Of a stretch of 64,000 nt of DNA, positions 28,439-38,900 are shown piece after piece. The stretch spans positions 676,501 through 740,500 of the forward strand of contig NZ_UFSM01000001.1 of the NCBI RefSeq assembly GCF_900445235.1, given 5' to 3'. Under the pieces are notes generated by a model. That model searched no databases and was not told the DNA's origin. It worked only from the letters and a program-made list of their open reading frames with translations. The translations under genes were made by a program, and so were the position numbers. Each line of letters opens with the position of its first letter. The stretch's first letter is position 1. This stretch comes from Aminobacter aminovorans. Its GTDB lineage: Bacteria > Pseudomonadota > Alphaproteobacteria > Rhizobiales > Rhizobiaceae.

Positions 28439-29131
28439 ATGGGCCTCGACATAGATGTGGGTGTGCTGAGCACATACGCGGCTGAAGACCCTGAGATCAT
28501 CAGCGCAATTTTGCGCGATATCGACAGGATCAATGCGCAGCTAGAACCTGCCGGGTTCAAGCCTCATCGTGAACCACGCCGTTTTGAATCCGAGTATCTT
28601 AGCTGGCAGATGTGGGGATACGCTGGGCTGCACTATCTTCGCCGAATTGCCCTGCACTACGATAAAACGCGAACGCTCGTGCCTCCCGGCCCGGCACGCT
28701 CCGACGACCTTTTCACCAACGAGTACGAGGCGCTGTCCAATCAGTTCAACGATCGATGTCTTGTGGCCATGGATATGGCTGGCCGCCCATACGTTCCTTT
28801 CTCACATCTGATCTTCCACGGTGACGCTGACGGCGCGTATCTGCCAATAGAATTCGCGGGCATCGTAATCCTGGAGCCGGGTGCGGAAGTGCTAGGGACG
28901 CATATTGGTTCCAGCTACGCACTTCTCAACGAATGCAAAAAATTGGCGCAACTTCTGGAAGTCCCAGATGATCTAGATCCAGAAGACAAGCAGCTATGGG
29001 ATGCAACGGACTCGCAAGGGGTGGGTGACAGCGTCTGGCAGCAATATGCGATCGAAACATTCACCTGTATTCGATTGATCCGGGCGTGCGAAGCATCTAT
29101 CAATACTGGTGGACTTCTACTCTATTGCTAG
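28439..29131 (+). CDS. Orphan protein of unknown function, compositionally distinct
   Basis: A 230-residue protein, start MGLDIDVGVLSTYAAEDPEI, with GAGGGG before the ATG. It has no signal peptide, membrane helix or recognised catalytic motif. Notable segments are WQMWGYAGLHYLRRIALHY, the HGDADGAYLPIEF stretch and a C-terminal ESFT-like segment ETFTCIRLIRACEASI ending in Cys. I have an impression of a scattered conserved hypothetical family starting MGLDIxVG but cannot verify it. Its DNA is clearly lower in GC than neighbours and uses rare codons such as CTA, ATA and AGG, suggesting recent transfer. An immunity-type protein is one possibility, but no toxin gene adjoins it. Confidence 0.75.
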   Translation: MGLDIDVGVLSTYAAEDPEIISAILRDIDRINAQLEPAGFKPHREPRRFESEYLSWQMWGYAGLHYLRRIALHYDKTRTLVPPGPARSDDLFTNEYEALSNQFNDRCLVAMDMAGRPYVPFSHLIFHGDADGAYLPIEFAGIVILEPGAEVLGTHIGSSYALLNECKKLAQLLEVPDDLDPEDKQLWDATDSQGVGDSVWQQYAIETFTCIRLIRACEASINTGGLLLYC

Positions 29132-29170
29132 AATGCACATTCACCAAAAGACAAAACTTCGATTAGCTAT

Positions 29171-30046
29171 TCAGTCGCTCCCTTTGAGCCATTCATCCAT
29201 GAAATCCAGAAACACCTGCACACGGGGCGAGCGGAAGCGCCCCTTGGGCATTAGGCACCAGAGCGAGATCGTATCCGAGCGATTGATGTCGGCAAGGATC
29301 TCGACAAGCCGCCCCTCGCGCACTGCGTGAGCGACAACGAAATCGGCGAGGCGGACGATGCCGTGGCCCTCGATCGCAAGGTCGAACAACATGCCGACAT
29401 TGTCGCAACTGAAGTTGCCCAAAGGCTGGAAGCGCAGGACACCGTTTTCGCTCGCCAGCGGCCATGTCGTCGGTGCCGACTGGCCCGAAAGTGGGATGCA
29501 GTTGTGCCCCGCAAGGTCTGCAGCCGAGCGCGGCGTGCCGGCGCGGGTCAGATAGGATGGCGCGGCACAGATCATGCGCCGCCCCTCGGCCAGTTGCCGC
29601 ACCACCATGTCGGAGCCCAATGTCGGGCTGCCGCGGATGACGATGTCAACCTGCTCGGCGACGGGGTCAATCAGCCGGTCTGTCAGGGTCAGGTCTACCG
29701 ACACCTCGGGATAGCACCTGAGGAACTCCGGCACCGCCTGCAGCAAGGTCTGCCTTGCAAAGCCGGTGCTGGAATTGACGCGCAGCAGGCCCTTGGGCTT
29801 TGCCCGTGCCGACGAAACCTCGGCCTCGGCAACGTCGATCAATTCGAGCACCTGCCGTGCCCGCTCGAGGAACAACGTTCCTTCCGAGGTCAGCGCCAGC
29901 CGGCGCGTCGTGCGTGTCAGAAGCCGGACGCCCAGCCGGTCCTCGAGCCGCGATACGAGCTTGGACAGGGCCGACGGGGTGACGCGCAAATCATCTGCCG
30001 CCCTGGCGAAGGAGCCCAGATCGACGACGCGCACGAAGGCCTTCAT
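29171..30046 (-). CDS. LysR family transcriptional regulator
   Basis: A 291-residue LysR-type regulator. The N-terminal winged helix-turn-helix spans about residues 1-58 (GSFARAADDLRVTPSALSKLVSRLEDRLGVRLLTRTTR) and the periplasmic-binding-like effector domain about 85-285. The closest type is the DmlR/YafC-like group that starts with an MKAFVRVVDLGSF segment. Many relatives have 5-8 more residues upstream; here an in-frame stop lies close behind, leaving ATG 30046 with a poor ribosome site. Its target is unknown; the divergent side has no clear partner gene. Confidence 0.9.
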   Translation of the reverse strand: MKAFVRVVDLGSFARAADDLRVTPSALSKLVSRLEDRLGVRLLTRTTRRLALTSEGTLFLERARQVLELIDVAEAEVSSARAKPKGLLRVNSSTGFARQTLLQAVPEFLRCYPEVSVDLTLTDRLIDPVAEQVDIVIRGSPTLGSDMVVRQLAEGRRMICAAPSYLTRAGTPRSAADLAGHNCIPLSGQSAPTTWPLASENGVLRFQPLGNFSCDNVGMLFDLAIEGHGIVRLADFVVAHAVREGRLVEILADINRSDTISLWCLMPKGRFRSPRVQVFLDFMDEWLKGSD

Positions 30047-30162
30047 GTCATCCGACGACGCTATATTCGTGATTCCAGTTCATGAATTTACTGGCAAACT
30101 AGCTGATTATGCGACTTCAGGGAAATGATATTTCCTCGGCATGCCTTCACCGAGGACCCGAC

Positions 30163-30420
30163 ATGCAGCCCGACCGCCAGCCGCCAGCATCCAGTCTTTC
30201 GTCGCGCGAACCGATCGACTACTCCCGCTTCCGGTCGATCTCCGAATACAAGCGCCGCAAGGCCATTTCGGCATTTCCCGGCGCGGCCCGTCGCTGGCTG
30301 ACGCTTGCATTTCGCAAGCTGTTCTCGACTTCGCCGCCTTTTCGTGCCAATTCCGGCCCATGGCACTCGACATCAAGATCTGCGGCCTCAGCACCGCTGA
30401 AACGTTCGAAGCCGCGCTAA
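30163..30420 (+). CDS. Possible small basic protein overlapping trpF
   Basis: An 85-codon frame starting ATG at 30163. Its first 55 codons have strong G/C preference at third positions, as in real genes here, and encode a basic segment with YSRFRSISEYKRRKAISAF. It runs 61 bases into trpF in another frame, and the last third looks like a trpF shadow. It could be a real leader gene, a frameshifted remnant or chance. No family is recognised. Otherwise the 30047-30359 gap upstream of trpF holds nothing I can identify. Confidence 0.35.
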   Translation: MQPDRQPPASSLSSREPIDYSRFRSISEYKRRKAISAFPGAARRWLTLAFRKLFSTSPPFRANSGPWHSTSRSAASAPLKRSKPR

Positions 30421-31019
30421 GCAATGGCGCGAGCCATGTCGGTTTCATCTTCTTTGCCAAGAGCCCGCGCAATGTGTCGCCCGCACTCGCCGGACAGTTG
30501 CGTCAGGCCGCCAAAGGCCGCGCCGAGGCCGTAGCTGTCACGGTCGACGCCGACGACGCCTTTCTCGACACGATCGTGGCTGAGGTGAAGCCCGACATGC
30601 TGCAACTGCACGGCAAGGAGACGCCCGAGCGCGTCGCCGAGGTGAAGGCCCGCTATGGCCTGCCGGTGATGAAGGCCATTTCCATCCGCGAAGCTCAGGA
30701 CTTCGACGTGATCGTGCCTTATGGCGGTGTCGCCGATCGCCTGCTTTTCGACGCCAAACCACCCGCAGGGTCCGAATTGCCCGGCGGCAACGGTGTTTCC
30801 TTCGACTGGCGGTTGCTTGCGGGCCTTGACGCCTCCGTCGATTACATGCTTTCCGGTGGCTTGAACGCCGCCAATATCGGCGACGCCCTCAGGCTCGCAA
30901 ACCCGCCCGGCATCGACATTTCCTCGGGCGTGGAAAGCGCACCCGGCGTCAAGGATGCGGCGCTGATCGACAATTTCTTCAGGGCCGTCCGGGCCGCGCG
31001 CGAAGACAGCGCCGCCTGA
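30360..31019 (+). CDS. trpF: Phosphoribosylanthranilate isomerase
   Basis: A 219-residue TIM-barrel enzyme converting N-(5-phosphoribosyl)anthranilate to CdRP in tryptophan synthesis. [15 protein letters not shown] supplies the catalytic Cys (KICG), the second catalytic residue is the Asp in VTVDADD, and the phosphate loops GGLNAANI and [13 protein letters not shown] are clear. The ATG at 30360 is the family start (MALDIKICG), although the frame is open from 30141. trpB follows after 29 bases. Confidence 0.96.
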   Translation: MALDIKICGLSTAETFEAALSNGASHVGFIFFAKSPRNVSPALAGQLRQAAKGRAEAVAVTVDADDAFLDTIVAEVKPDMLQLHGKETPERVAEVKARYGLPVMKAISIREAQDFDVIVPYGGVADRLLFDAKPPAGSELPGGNGVSFDWRLLAGLDASVDYMLSGGLNAANIGDALRLANPPGIDISSGVESAPGVKDAALIDNFFRAVRAAREDSAA

Positions 31020-31048
31020 GTAAGCCTCCAGCCGCAAGGAGATCGGCC

Positions 31049-32299
31049 TTGAACCAGCCGGCAGAGCCCAATTCCTTCCGTACCGGTCCCGACGAGCAGG
31101 GGATGTTCGGCATTTTCGGTGGCCGGTTCGTCGCCGAGACGCTGATGCCGCTGATCCTCGAGCTGCAGCGCCACTGGGACGAGGCCAAGAACGATCCGGC
31201 CTTCAAGGCCGAGCTGAGTGACCTGTCGACCCATTATGCCGGCCGGCCGTCCAAGCTCTATTACGCCGAAGGCCTGACCCGCCATCTTCGTGACGTTTCC
31301 GCAGCGAAGGGCCTCGGCGGCGGCGCCAAGATCTATTTCAAGCGCGAGGACCTCAACCACACCGGCTCGCACAAGATCAACAACTGCCTCGGCCAGATCC
31401 TGCTTGCCAAGCGCATGGGCAAGACCCGCATCATCGCCGAGACCGGTGCCGGCCAGCATGGCGTGGCGTCGGCAACCGTTGCCGCCCGCTTCGGCTTCCC
31501 CTGCTTCGTCTACATGGGCGCCACCGACGTCGAGCGGCAGAAGCCCAACGTCTTCCGCATGAAGCTTTTGGGTGCCGAAGTGCGCCCGGTCAGTGCCGGT
31601 CACGGCACGTTGAAGGATGCGATGAACGAGGCGCTGCGCGACTGGGTCACCAACGTGCATGACACCTATTACCTGATCGGCACCGCCGCTGGCCCGCACC
31701 CCTATCCGGAGTTGGTGCGTGACTTCCAGTCGGTGATCGGCACCGAGGCGCGCGCCCAGATCCTCGAACAGGAAGGGCGTTTGCCCGACATGATCGTCGC
31801 TGCCGTCGGCGGCGGCTCGAACGCCATCGGCCTGTTCCATCCGTTCCTCGACGACCGCAGCGTCAAGATCGTCGGCATCGAAGCCGGCGGACGCGGCCTC
31901 GACGGCATCGAGCATTGCGCCTCGATGAGCGCCGGCAGGCCCGGCGTGCTGCATGGCAACCGCACCTACCTCTTGCAGAACGACGATGGCCAGATCCTCG
32001 ACGGTCACTCGATCTCGGCCGGTCTCGACTATCCCGGCGTCGGCCCCGAGCATTCGTGGCTGCGCGACAGCGGCCGGGTCGACTATGTGCCGATCCTCGA
32101 CGACGAGGCGCTCGATGCGTTCCAGCTGACCACCAAGGTCGAAGGCATCATCCCGGCACTCGAATCCGCCCATGCCATTGCACATGCGGTCAAGGTCGCG
32201 CCAACGATGGGCAAGGACAAGGTGATGATCGTCAACCTGTCGGGCCGCGGCGACAAGGACGTGCATACGGTGGCCAAGATGCTGGGCATGGAGATCTGA
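31049..32299 (+). CDS. trpB: Tryptophan synthase beta chain (TTG start)
   Basis: A 416-residue PLP enzyme that condenses indole with serine. PLP binds Lys109 in HTGSHKINN; the PLP phosphate loop GGGSNAIG and the channel residues are present. The start is TTG at 31049, preceded by AAGGAG (31036-31041) at good distance; the first internal ATG (residue 19) would remove the conserved N-terminus. trpA starts 2 bases after the stop. Confidence 0.96.
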   Translation: MNQPAEPNSFRTGPDEQGMFGIFGGRFVAETLMPLILELQRHWDEAKNDPAFKAELSDLSTHYAGRPSKLYYAEGLTRHLRDVSAAKGLGGGAKIYFKREDLNHTGSHKINNCLGQILLAKRMGKTRIIAETGAGQHGVASATVAARFGFPCFVYMGATDVERQKPNVFRMKLLGAEVRPVSAGHGTLKDAMNEALRDWVTNVHDTYYLIGTAAGPHPYPELVRDFQSVIGTEARAQILEQEGRLPDMIVAAVGGGSNAIGLFHPFLDDRSVKIVGIEAGGRGLDGIEHCASMSAGRPGVLHGNRTYLLQNDDGQILDGHSISAGLDYPGVGPEHSWLRDSGRVDYVPILDDEALDAFQLTTKVEGIIPALESAHAIAHAVKVAPTMGKDKVMIVNLSGRGDKDVHTVAKMLGMEI

Positions 32300-32301
32300 T
32301 C

Positions 32302-33144
32302 ATGACAACCACCCGCATCGATCGCCGCATGGCGAAGCTGAAGGCCGAGGGACGCCCGGCACTGGTGACCTACTTCATGGGCGGCGACCCCGACTACGAG
32401 ACCTCGCTGTCGATCATGAAGGCGTTGCCCAAGGCCGGCAGCGACATCATCGAGCTCGGCATGCCGTTTTCCGACCCGATGGCCGACGGCCCGGCGATCC
32501 AGGCGGCCGGCCTGCGCGCGCTGAAGGCCGGCCAGACGCTGGCCAGGACGCTTGAGATGGCGCGCGAATTCCGCAAGGACGACAACGACACGCCGATCGT
32601 CATGATGGGCTACTACAACCCGATCTACATCTATGGCGTCGACCGCTTCCTGGAAGAGGCCGTCGCCTCCGGCATCGATGGCCTGATCGTCGTCGACCTG
32701 CCGCCGGAGATGGACGCCGAGCTCTGCATCCCCGCACTCAAGGCCGGCATCAACTTCATCCGCCTGGCGACGCCGACGACCGACGACAAGCGCCTGCCCA
32801 AGGTGCTCGAGAACACCTCCGGTTTCGTCTATTATGTCTCGATGACCGGCATCACCGGCTCAGCGCTGGCCGACACGTCGAAGGTGGCGGAGGCGGTGAA
32901 CCGCATCAAGGCCCATACCGACCTGCCCGTCTGTGTCGGCTTCGGCGTCAAGACCGCCGAGCAGGCGCGTACCATCGGCGCATCTGCCGACGGCGTGGTC
33001 GTCGGCACGGCGATCGTCAATGCGGTTGCCAACGTCATCGGGCCGAAGGGCGAAAAGACCGCCGACCCGGCCGAAGCCGTGGCAACGCTGGTCACCGGCT
33101 TGTCCCAAGGCGTTCGCGCCGCACGCCTTGCTCCCGCCCAATAA
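32302..33144 (+). CDS. trpA: Tryptophan synthase alpha chain
   Basis: A 280-residue TIM-barrel subunit that releases indole from indole-3-glycerol phosphate and channels it to TrpB. The catalytic Glu is in [16 protein letters not shown] and Asp in the following loops; [10 protein letters not shown] is the phosphate-binding region. The ATG at 32302 directly follows the trpB stop; the longer frame from 31915 is a shadow inside trpB. Confidence 0.96.
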   Translation: MTTTRIDRRMAKLKAEGRPALVTYFMGGDPDYETSLSIMKALPKAGSDIIELGMPFSDPMADGPAIQAAGLRALKAGQTLARTLEMAREFRKDDNDTPIVMMGYYNPIYIYGVDRFLEEAVASGIDGLIVVDLPPEMDAELCIPALKAGINFIRLATPTTDDKRLPKVLENTSGFVYYVSMTGITGSALADTSKVAEAVNRIKAHTDLPVCVGFGVKTAEQARTIGASADGVVVGTAIVNAVANVIGPKGEKTADPAEAVATLVTGLSQGVRAARLAPAQ

Positions 33145-33180
33145 ATACCCCATGTCCTGGGCTCGAAGAGGACCGCTGCC

Positions 33181-34104
33181 ATGAACTGGATTACCAATTA
33201 CGTCCGCCCCAAGATCAACTCGATGCTTGGCCGCCGGGAAATGCCCGACAATCTCTGGATCAAGGATCCCGAGAGCGGCGAGATGGTGTTCCACAAGGAC
33301 CTCGAGGAAAACCAGTACGTCATCCCGTCCTCGGGCCATCACATGAAGATTTCGGCGAAGGAGCGGCTGCGCTTCTTCTTCGACGACGGTCGCTATGAGA
33401 CCATCGAGAACCCGAAGGTCGTCACCGATCCGCTGAAGTTCCGTGACGAGAAGCGCTACGTCGACCGCCTGAAGGATGCCAAGACCAAGACCGGCATGGA
33501 CGACGCGATCCTGTCGGGCACCGGCAAGATCGAAGGCCTGCCCGTCGTCGTCACCGTGCAGGACTTCGCTTTCATGGGCGGCTCGCTCGGCATGGCCGCA
33601 GGCGATGCCATCATCCGCGCCTTCGAGGTTGCGCTTGAGAAGAAGCGCCCGCTGATCCTGTTCGCCGCCTCGGGCGGCGCGCGCATGCAGGAGGGCATCT
33701 TGTCGTTGATGCAGTTGCCACGCACGACGGTGGCGGTGGATCGGCTCAAGGAAGCCGGCCTGCCCTATATCGTGGTGCTGACCAATCCGACGACCGGCGG
33801 CGTCACCGCCTCCTATGCGATGCTGGGCGACGTCCACATTGCCGAGCCGGGCGCACTGATCGGCTTCGCCGGCCCGCGCGTCATCGAGCAGACGATCCGC
33901 GAAAAGCTGCCTGAAGGTTTCCAGCGTTCGGAGTACCTGATGGACCACGGCATGGTCGACATGGTGGTGTCGCGGCTCGAAATGAAGTCGACGGTCGCCA
34001 ACCTGCTCAAGATCCTGACAAAGGCGCCGGTGGCGGCCAAGGCTGTCGAAGCCGAGATTCTGCCGCCCGTCGTGCCTGTGCAGGAACGTCGCCCGCAGGC
34101 CTGA
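33181..34104 (+). CDS. accD: Acetyl-CoA carboxylase carboxyltransferase beta subunit
   Basis: A 307-residue carboxyltransferase beta subunit, partner of AccA, making malonyl-CoA for fatty acid synthesis. The crotonase-fold core is clear ([48 protein letters not shown]). The N-terminal zinc ribbon, present with four Cys in E. coli AccD, is replaced here by [20 protein letters not shown]...VIPSSGHH with no cysteine, so it cannot bind zinc that way. It lies in the trpFBA-accD-folC order common to alphaproteobacteria. Confidence 0.96.
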   Translation: MNWITNYVRPKINSMLGRREMPDNLWIKDPESGEMVFHKDLEENQYVIPSSGHHMKISAKERLRFFFDDGRYETIENPKVVTDPLKFRDEKRYVDRLKDAKTKTGMDDAILSGTGKIEGLPVVVTVQDFAFMGGSLGMAAGDAIIRAFEVALEKKRPLILFAASGGARMQEGILSLMQLPRTTVAVDRLKEAGLPYIVVLTNPTTGGVTASYAMLGDVHIAEPGALIGFAGPRVIEQTIREKLPEGFQRSEYLMDHGMVDMVVSRLEMKSTVANLLKILTKAPVAAKAVEAEILPPVVPVQERRPQA

Positions 34105-34139
34105 TCTGACCGCAGCAGCGTAGCGCCCGGGGGAATGCC

Positions 34140-35471
34140 ATGACCACGCTCGAAGCCGATCTCGAAATCGAGCGCCTGTTGGCGCTCCATCCGAAGGGCT
34201 TCGACCTTTCGCTCGACCGCATCACCCGGCTGCTCGAAAGGCTGGGCAATCCGCAGGACCATATGCCACCGGTGATCCACATCGCCGGCACCAACGGCAA
34301 GGGGTCGTGCGCGGCGTTTTCGCGCGCGCTGCTCGAAGCCCAGGGACTGTTGGTCCATGTCCACACCTCGCCGCATCTGGTGAACTGGCACGAGCGCTAC
34401 CGGCTGGCGGCACCGGGCGGCGGCAAGCTTGTCGCCGACGACGTACTGGCCGATGCCGTGCGCCGTGTTGGCGAGGCCAATCGGGGCGAGAAGATCACCG
34501 TCTTCGAAATCCTCACCGCTGTTACCTTTGTGCTGTTTGCCGAGCATCCGGCCGATGCCTGCATCATCGAAGTGGGCTTGGGCGGACGTTTCGACGCTAC
34601 CAATGTCATCAAACGCTCGGCGGTGTCGGTGATAATGCCGGTTTCGATGGATCACGAGGCCTATCTCGGCGACAAGGTCGAACTGATCGCCGCCGAGAAG
34701 GCCGGCATCATTAAGCGTGGCTGCCCTGTCGTTGTCGGCGCCCAGGAGACCGAGGCAGCGCAGCAGGTGCTGATCGACACCGCCGAGCGGCTCAAATGCC
34801 CGCTGGAAGTCTATGGCCAGGATTTCGTCGCCTTCGAGGAAAACGGCCGCATGATCTATCAGGACCAGACCGGCCTGCTCGACCTGTCACCGCCACGCCT
34901 GCCCGGCCGTCACCAGTTCGCCAACGCGGCAGCTGCGATCGCGGCGGTGAAGGCTGCAGGCTTCCCGGTCAACGAACGCACCGCCGACAAGGCCATGGCG
35001 TCGGTGACGTGGCCCGGGCGCATGCAGCGCCTGCCGCAAGGCGCGCTCAGCGAGCTGGCGCCCAAGGGGGCCGAGGTCTGGGTTGACGGCGGCCACAATC
35101 CCGGCGCCGGGACCGTTGTCGCCGAGGCGCTGACCGAGCAGGAAGAGAAGTTTTCGCGGCCGCTGTTCCTGATCTCCGGCATGATCAACACCAAGGACCA
35201 GACCGGCTATTTCAAGCCGTTCCACGGCATGGCGCGCCATGTCTACACCGTGCCGGTGACGATGAGCGATGCCGGCGTTCCAAACGAAGAACTGGCTGTG
35301 CGCGCCACCGAGGCCGGGCTGTCGGCCGAGCCGGTGAGCTCGGTTGCCAATGCACTGATGCTTTTGCGCGATACCTGGGACGAGAATGAGCCGGCGCCGC
35401 GCATCCTGATCGGCGGCTCGCTCTATCTGGTGGGCGAGGTGCTGGCGGCCAACGGCACGCCGCCGACCTGA
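34140..35471 (+). CDS. folC: Bifunctional folylpolyglutamate/dihydrofolate synthase
   Basis: A 443-residue Mur-ligase-like enzyme that adds glutamate to dihydropteroate and folates using ATP. The P-loop is GTNGKGSCAAFSRALL near residue 48; the dihydrofolate-binding segment HTSPHLVNWHERYRL and the C-terminal VDGGHNPGA (Mur ligase C domain) follow. GGGGGAA precedes the ATG. It is the last gene of the trp-accD cluster and ends at a bidirectional terminator facing trxA. Confidence 0.95.
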   Translation: MTTLEADLEIERLLALHPKGFDLSLDRITRLLERLGNPQDHMPPVIHIAGTNGKGSCAAFSRALLEAQGLLVHVHTSPHLVNWHERYRLAAPGGGKLVADDVLADAVRRVGEANRGEKITVFEILTAVTFVLFAEHPADACIIEVGLGGRFDATNVIKRSAVSVIMPVSMDHEAYLGDKVELIAAEKAGIIKRGCPVVVGAQETEAAQQVLIDTAERLKCPLEVYGQDFVAFEENGRMIYQDQTGLLDLSPPRLPGRHQFANAAAAIAAVKAAGFPVNERTADKAMASVTWPGRMQRLPQGALSELAPKGAEVWVDGGHNPGAGTVVAEALTEQEEKFSRPLFLISGMINTKDQTGYFKPFHGMARHVYTVPVTMSDAGVPNEELAVRATEAGLSAEPVSSVANALMLLRDTWDENEPAPRILIGGSLYLVGEVLAANGTPPT

Positions 35472-35501
35472 GGGCCTATCCAGCGGTCCATTCGAGATAC
35501 A

Positions 35502-35529
35502 AAAAAGCCCGGGCAAAGCCGGGCTTTTT
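35502..35529. terminator. Bidirectional terminator between folC and trxA
   Basis: AAAAAGCCCGG and CCGGGCTTTTT form an 11-bp stem with a 6-base loop; A/T runs on both sides make it functional for both convergent genes. Confidence 0.9.
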
Positions 35530-35549
35530 CATTTGCATGATGCGAGCGA

Positions 35550-35870
35550 TCAAACGTTGCCGCTGATCCAGTGCGACAGCGCGGTCTTGGGCAGCGCGCC
35601 GACCTTGATGTCGGCAACTTCGCCGTCCTTGAAGATCATCAGCGTCGGAATCGAGCGCACGCCGAACTGGGCGGCGATCTCGGGGTTCTCGTCGATGTTG
35701 ACCTTGGTAATCTTGACCTTGCCGGCGAGCTCGTTGGAAATCTCTTCGAGCGACGGGCCGATCATCTTGCAGGGGCCACACCATTCCGCCCAGAAATCGA
35801 CGACGACGGGCTCTTTGGCCTCGAGCACGCCGGACTTGAAATTGCTGTTGTCGATCTTGACGGTGGCCAT
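35550..35870 (-). CDS. trxA: Thioredoxin
   Basis: A 106-residue thioredoxin, a cytosolic dithiol reductant. The active site WCGPC has Cys31 and Cys34, with FWAEW before it and the cis-Pro in SIPTLMIF. The ATG at 35870 is the family start [11 protein letters not shown]; the frame is open to 35948. It lies downstream of addA on the same strand, separated by 74 bases. Confidence 0.97.
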   Translation of the reverse strand: MATVKIDNSNFKSGVLEAKEPVVVDFWAEWCGPCKMIGPSLEEISNELAGKVKITKVNIDENPEIAAQFGVRSIPTLMIFKDGEVADIKVGALPKTALSHWISGNV

Positions 35871-35944
35871 GATGCGATCCTCTTGGAGTTGTTTGTCGCG
35901 CCATATGTGGTAGTGCGCGGACCCTTGGTCAAGCACCCGTTGTG

Positions 35945-38900
35945 TCACGCTTGGGTGAGTCGAACAAGGGCGGCATCCATCGCCTCAGCCGGCACGGCGA
36001 TCAGCCGCGGCGCCTCGGTGAACAGCAGCGCCGCCGAAACCATCTTGCCGGGATAGAGCGGCCGGAGCAGCGCGCGGTAAAGTGCAAGCTGCACGACATA
36101 GGCGTTCGGCACCTCCTGAAACGAAGCGGGCGGCGGCCGGTTGGTCTTGTAGTCGACGATCAGCACCTCGCTGTCGGTCACCGCCAGGCGGTCGATCTTG
36201 CCCGACACGGAGCGCGGCTTTCCCCTGACGTCGAGGCTGCCCATGACCGACACTTCGGCGCGGGAGGAGGGCGAAAACAGCGGTGAAAAACGCGGGTCGC
36301 CGAGGACGGCAAGGACCGAGGCCAACGCGCCGGCGCGTTCGGCGTCCGGCCAATCCCGGCCGGTACGGGCGAGATAACGCTCGGCGGCGGACTGGCGTGC
36401 TTCCGGGTCAAGGCGCGGCAGCATCTGCAGCAGGCGATGCAGGGCCGAGCCGCGGGCGATGGCAAAGCCCGGCTCGCCTTCGGCGTCGAGCACCGGCGAG
36501 CGGCCCGAGATCACGGGCTCCTGTGTCTCCTCGATCAGTGCGGAAGCACCCGACGGTGACAGCGGCCGCGGCAGATCTTCGAAGGGCGGCGGCGCGGCAT
36601 AGAGACTGTCCGGCAAGGGTTCGATGGGCGACCTGTCGCCAGCCGCCGATTCCGGTGCCGACAGGGGCACCGCCGGCAATGGCGTGACACGGAAGCGGTG
36701 GACGATCCTGTCCGTGATGACGGGATGGCCGCGCTCCTCGCTCTCGGGCGCCACCGACAACGCGCGACTGACGATCGAATGCCAGGTGTTGAGGCCGGGC
36801 TGGCGCTTGCCGTGATAGCCGCAGACGATCAACCGGTCCTCGGCGCGGGTCATGCCGACATAAAGCAGCCGCCGGTACTCGTCGTCGGCGAGATCCCGCG
36901 CAAGCGCGCTGGCGCTCTTGGAGAAGGCGTTGGCGACATCGGCCCCGGCGCGCCAGAGATATCCCTTGCCCTGCCAATGTCGGGCTTGAGGAACGAACGG
37001 CATCAGGCGCGGCAGATGCTGGTCGCTGAACGGCGCCGAGCCGCTGTCGACCAGGAACACCACCGGTGCTTCCAGGCCCTTGGCGGCGTGCACGGTCATG
37101 ATGCGGACCTCGTCGCGCGTCTGGTCCATCTCGCGCTTGATCTCGGGGTCGGCACTTTCGAGCGTCGACAGAAAGGACTCGAGACCAGGCAGGCCGGTGC
37201 GCTCCTCGGCCAAGCAGAAATTGAGGAACTCGTCGAGGATGTCCCCGGCCTCCTGGCCAAGACGCGAGATCATCTTCCGGCGCACACCATCGCGGTTCGG
37301 ACCGCCCGAGAGCACGCCGGAATAGAACTCGAAGATCGGACGGAAGGCAGCCTCGGTCGCCCAGGCTTCGAGGGCCACAGCGACCTCGGCGAACGCGGCA
37401 TCGCCCGCCGCATGGTCGCGCAGCGAGGCGATCAGTGACCGTCCGCCAGAGCGATTGGCCGAAAGCGTAAACAACGCATCTTCCGACAGGCCGAAGATCG
37501 GGCTGCGCAGTACGGCAGCCAGCGACAGGTCATCCTCAGGCTGGATCAGGAAGCGCCCGAGCGCGATCAAGTCCTTGACCGCGATGTGGCCTGGCAGGCT
37601 CAGCCGGTCGGCGCCGGCGACGGGAATGTCGCGTCGCTTCAGCGCCCGCGACAGCGCATGGACGAAGCGGTCGCGCTTGCGCACCAGCACCATGACGTCG
37701 CCGGCGCGCAGCCGCTTGCCGGTGCCTTCGATGATCTCGCGCTCGTCGAGCCATTTTCGGATGGTAGCGGCGACCTGCTCGGCAACCACCACGGCCGGCG
37801 CATGGGCATGGTCGATGGGCTTGCGCCAGTCGTCGGGCTCGTCGACGGCATCGGCGCCGACGGAGGGCCAGACCTCGACGTAGCCTGCCGCGCCGGCTCG
37901 GATCGCCTTATGGCTCGGCGGCTCCGGCGCGCGGGTGACACCGCGACGGGCGCTGGTGTCCTCGAAGACCCGGTCGACGGCCGAAAGCACGTCGTCGGTC
38001 GAGCGGAACGACCAGGTCAGCGTGACATCCTCGAAACGGGCATCGGCATCGCGGATGCGGCCGGCGAATTCATGCTTGGAGTTGTCGAAGGATTCAGGCG
38101 CGGCACCCTGGAAGGAATAGATCGACTGCTTCTCGTCGCCGACGGCAAAGACGGTGCGGTGAACATTGTCGCGGGCGCTGAAGCCGGAGAAGAACTCTTC
38201 TGCCAGCCGCTTCACCACTTCCCATTGGTCGGGGCTGGTGTCCTGGGCTTCGTCGAGCAGGATGTGGTCGATGCCCTTGTCGAGCTTGTACTGCACCCAA
38301 GGCCCGGCATCAGGGCGCGCCAGCAGGTTGACGGTGCGGGTGATCAGGTCGTTGAAATCGAGGAAGCCACGGCCGGTCTTCAGCCGCTCGTAGCGGGCGA
38401 TCAGCCAGTCGGCGATCGTCAGTGCCGCTTGCGTCGCCTCCAGCATGCGGAAATGGGCGAGCCGGTCGGCGGCCTCGGTGATGGCCGCTGCCGTCGCCGC
38501 ATAACGCTCGGGCAAATCGGGCAGCCGGTCGAGCAAAGCCTTCTTGAAGGCGCTGGACGGATTGTACGGATCGCCGTCGGCCTTGAGGAAGGCATTGCAC
38601 AGAAGTGACAGCCGGCGCATGGGATCGGCTTCGGCATAGGCGAGCCGGGCGTAAGGCAGGATGTTGTTGAGCACGCTGCGCGCATCGGTGGCTTCGGCTG
38701 CTGTAGCGAATTCGTGGAAGAAGGCCGGCTCGAAGCCCGGAAGCGGCCAGATCGAAGCGGCGATGGCCTCGGCAGTGTCTCTGGGCGAAAAACCGAACTC
38801 CTCGTAGAGCGCTTCGAAGTTGAGGTCTTGAACCTGGGCGATGAAGGCGCGTAGCCCATCGCGCTTGCGCACGATCTCGGCGAGCAGCGCATCGAGCCCG

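Noticed and set aside
31915..32301. Extension of trpA into trpB
   Set aside because: Arg/His-rich shadow of trpB; the family start [10 protein letters not shown] is at 32302.
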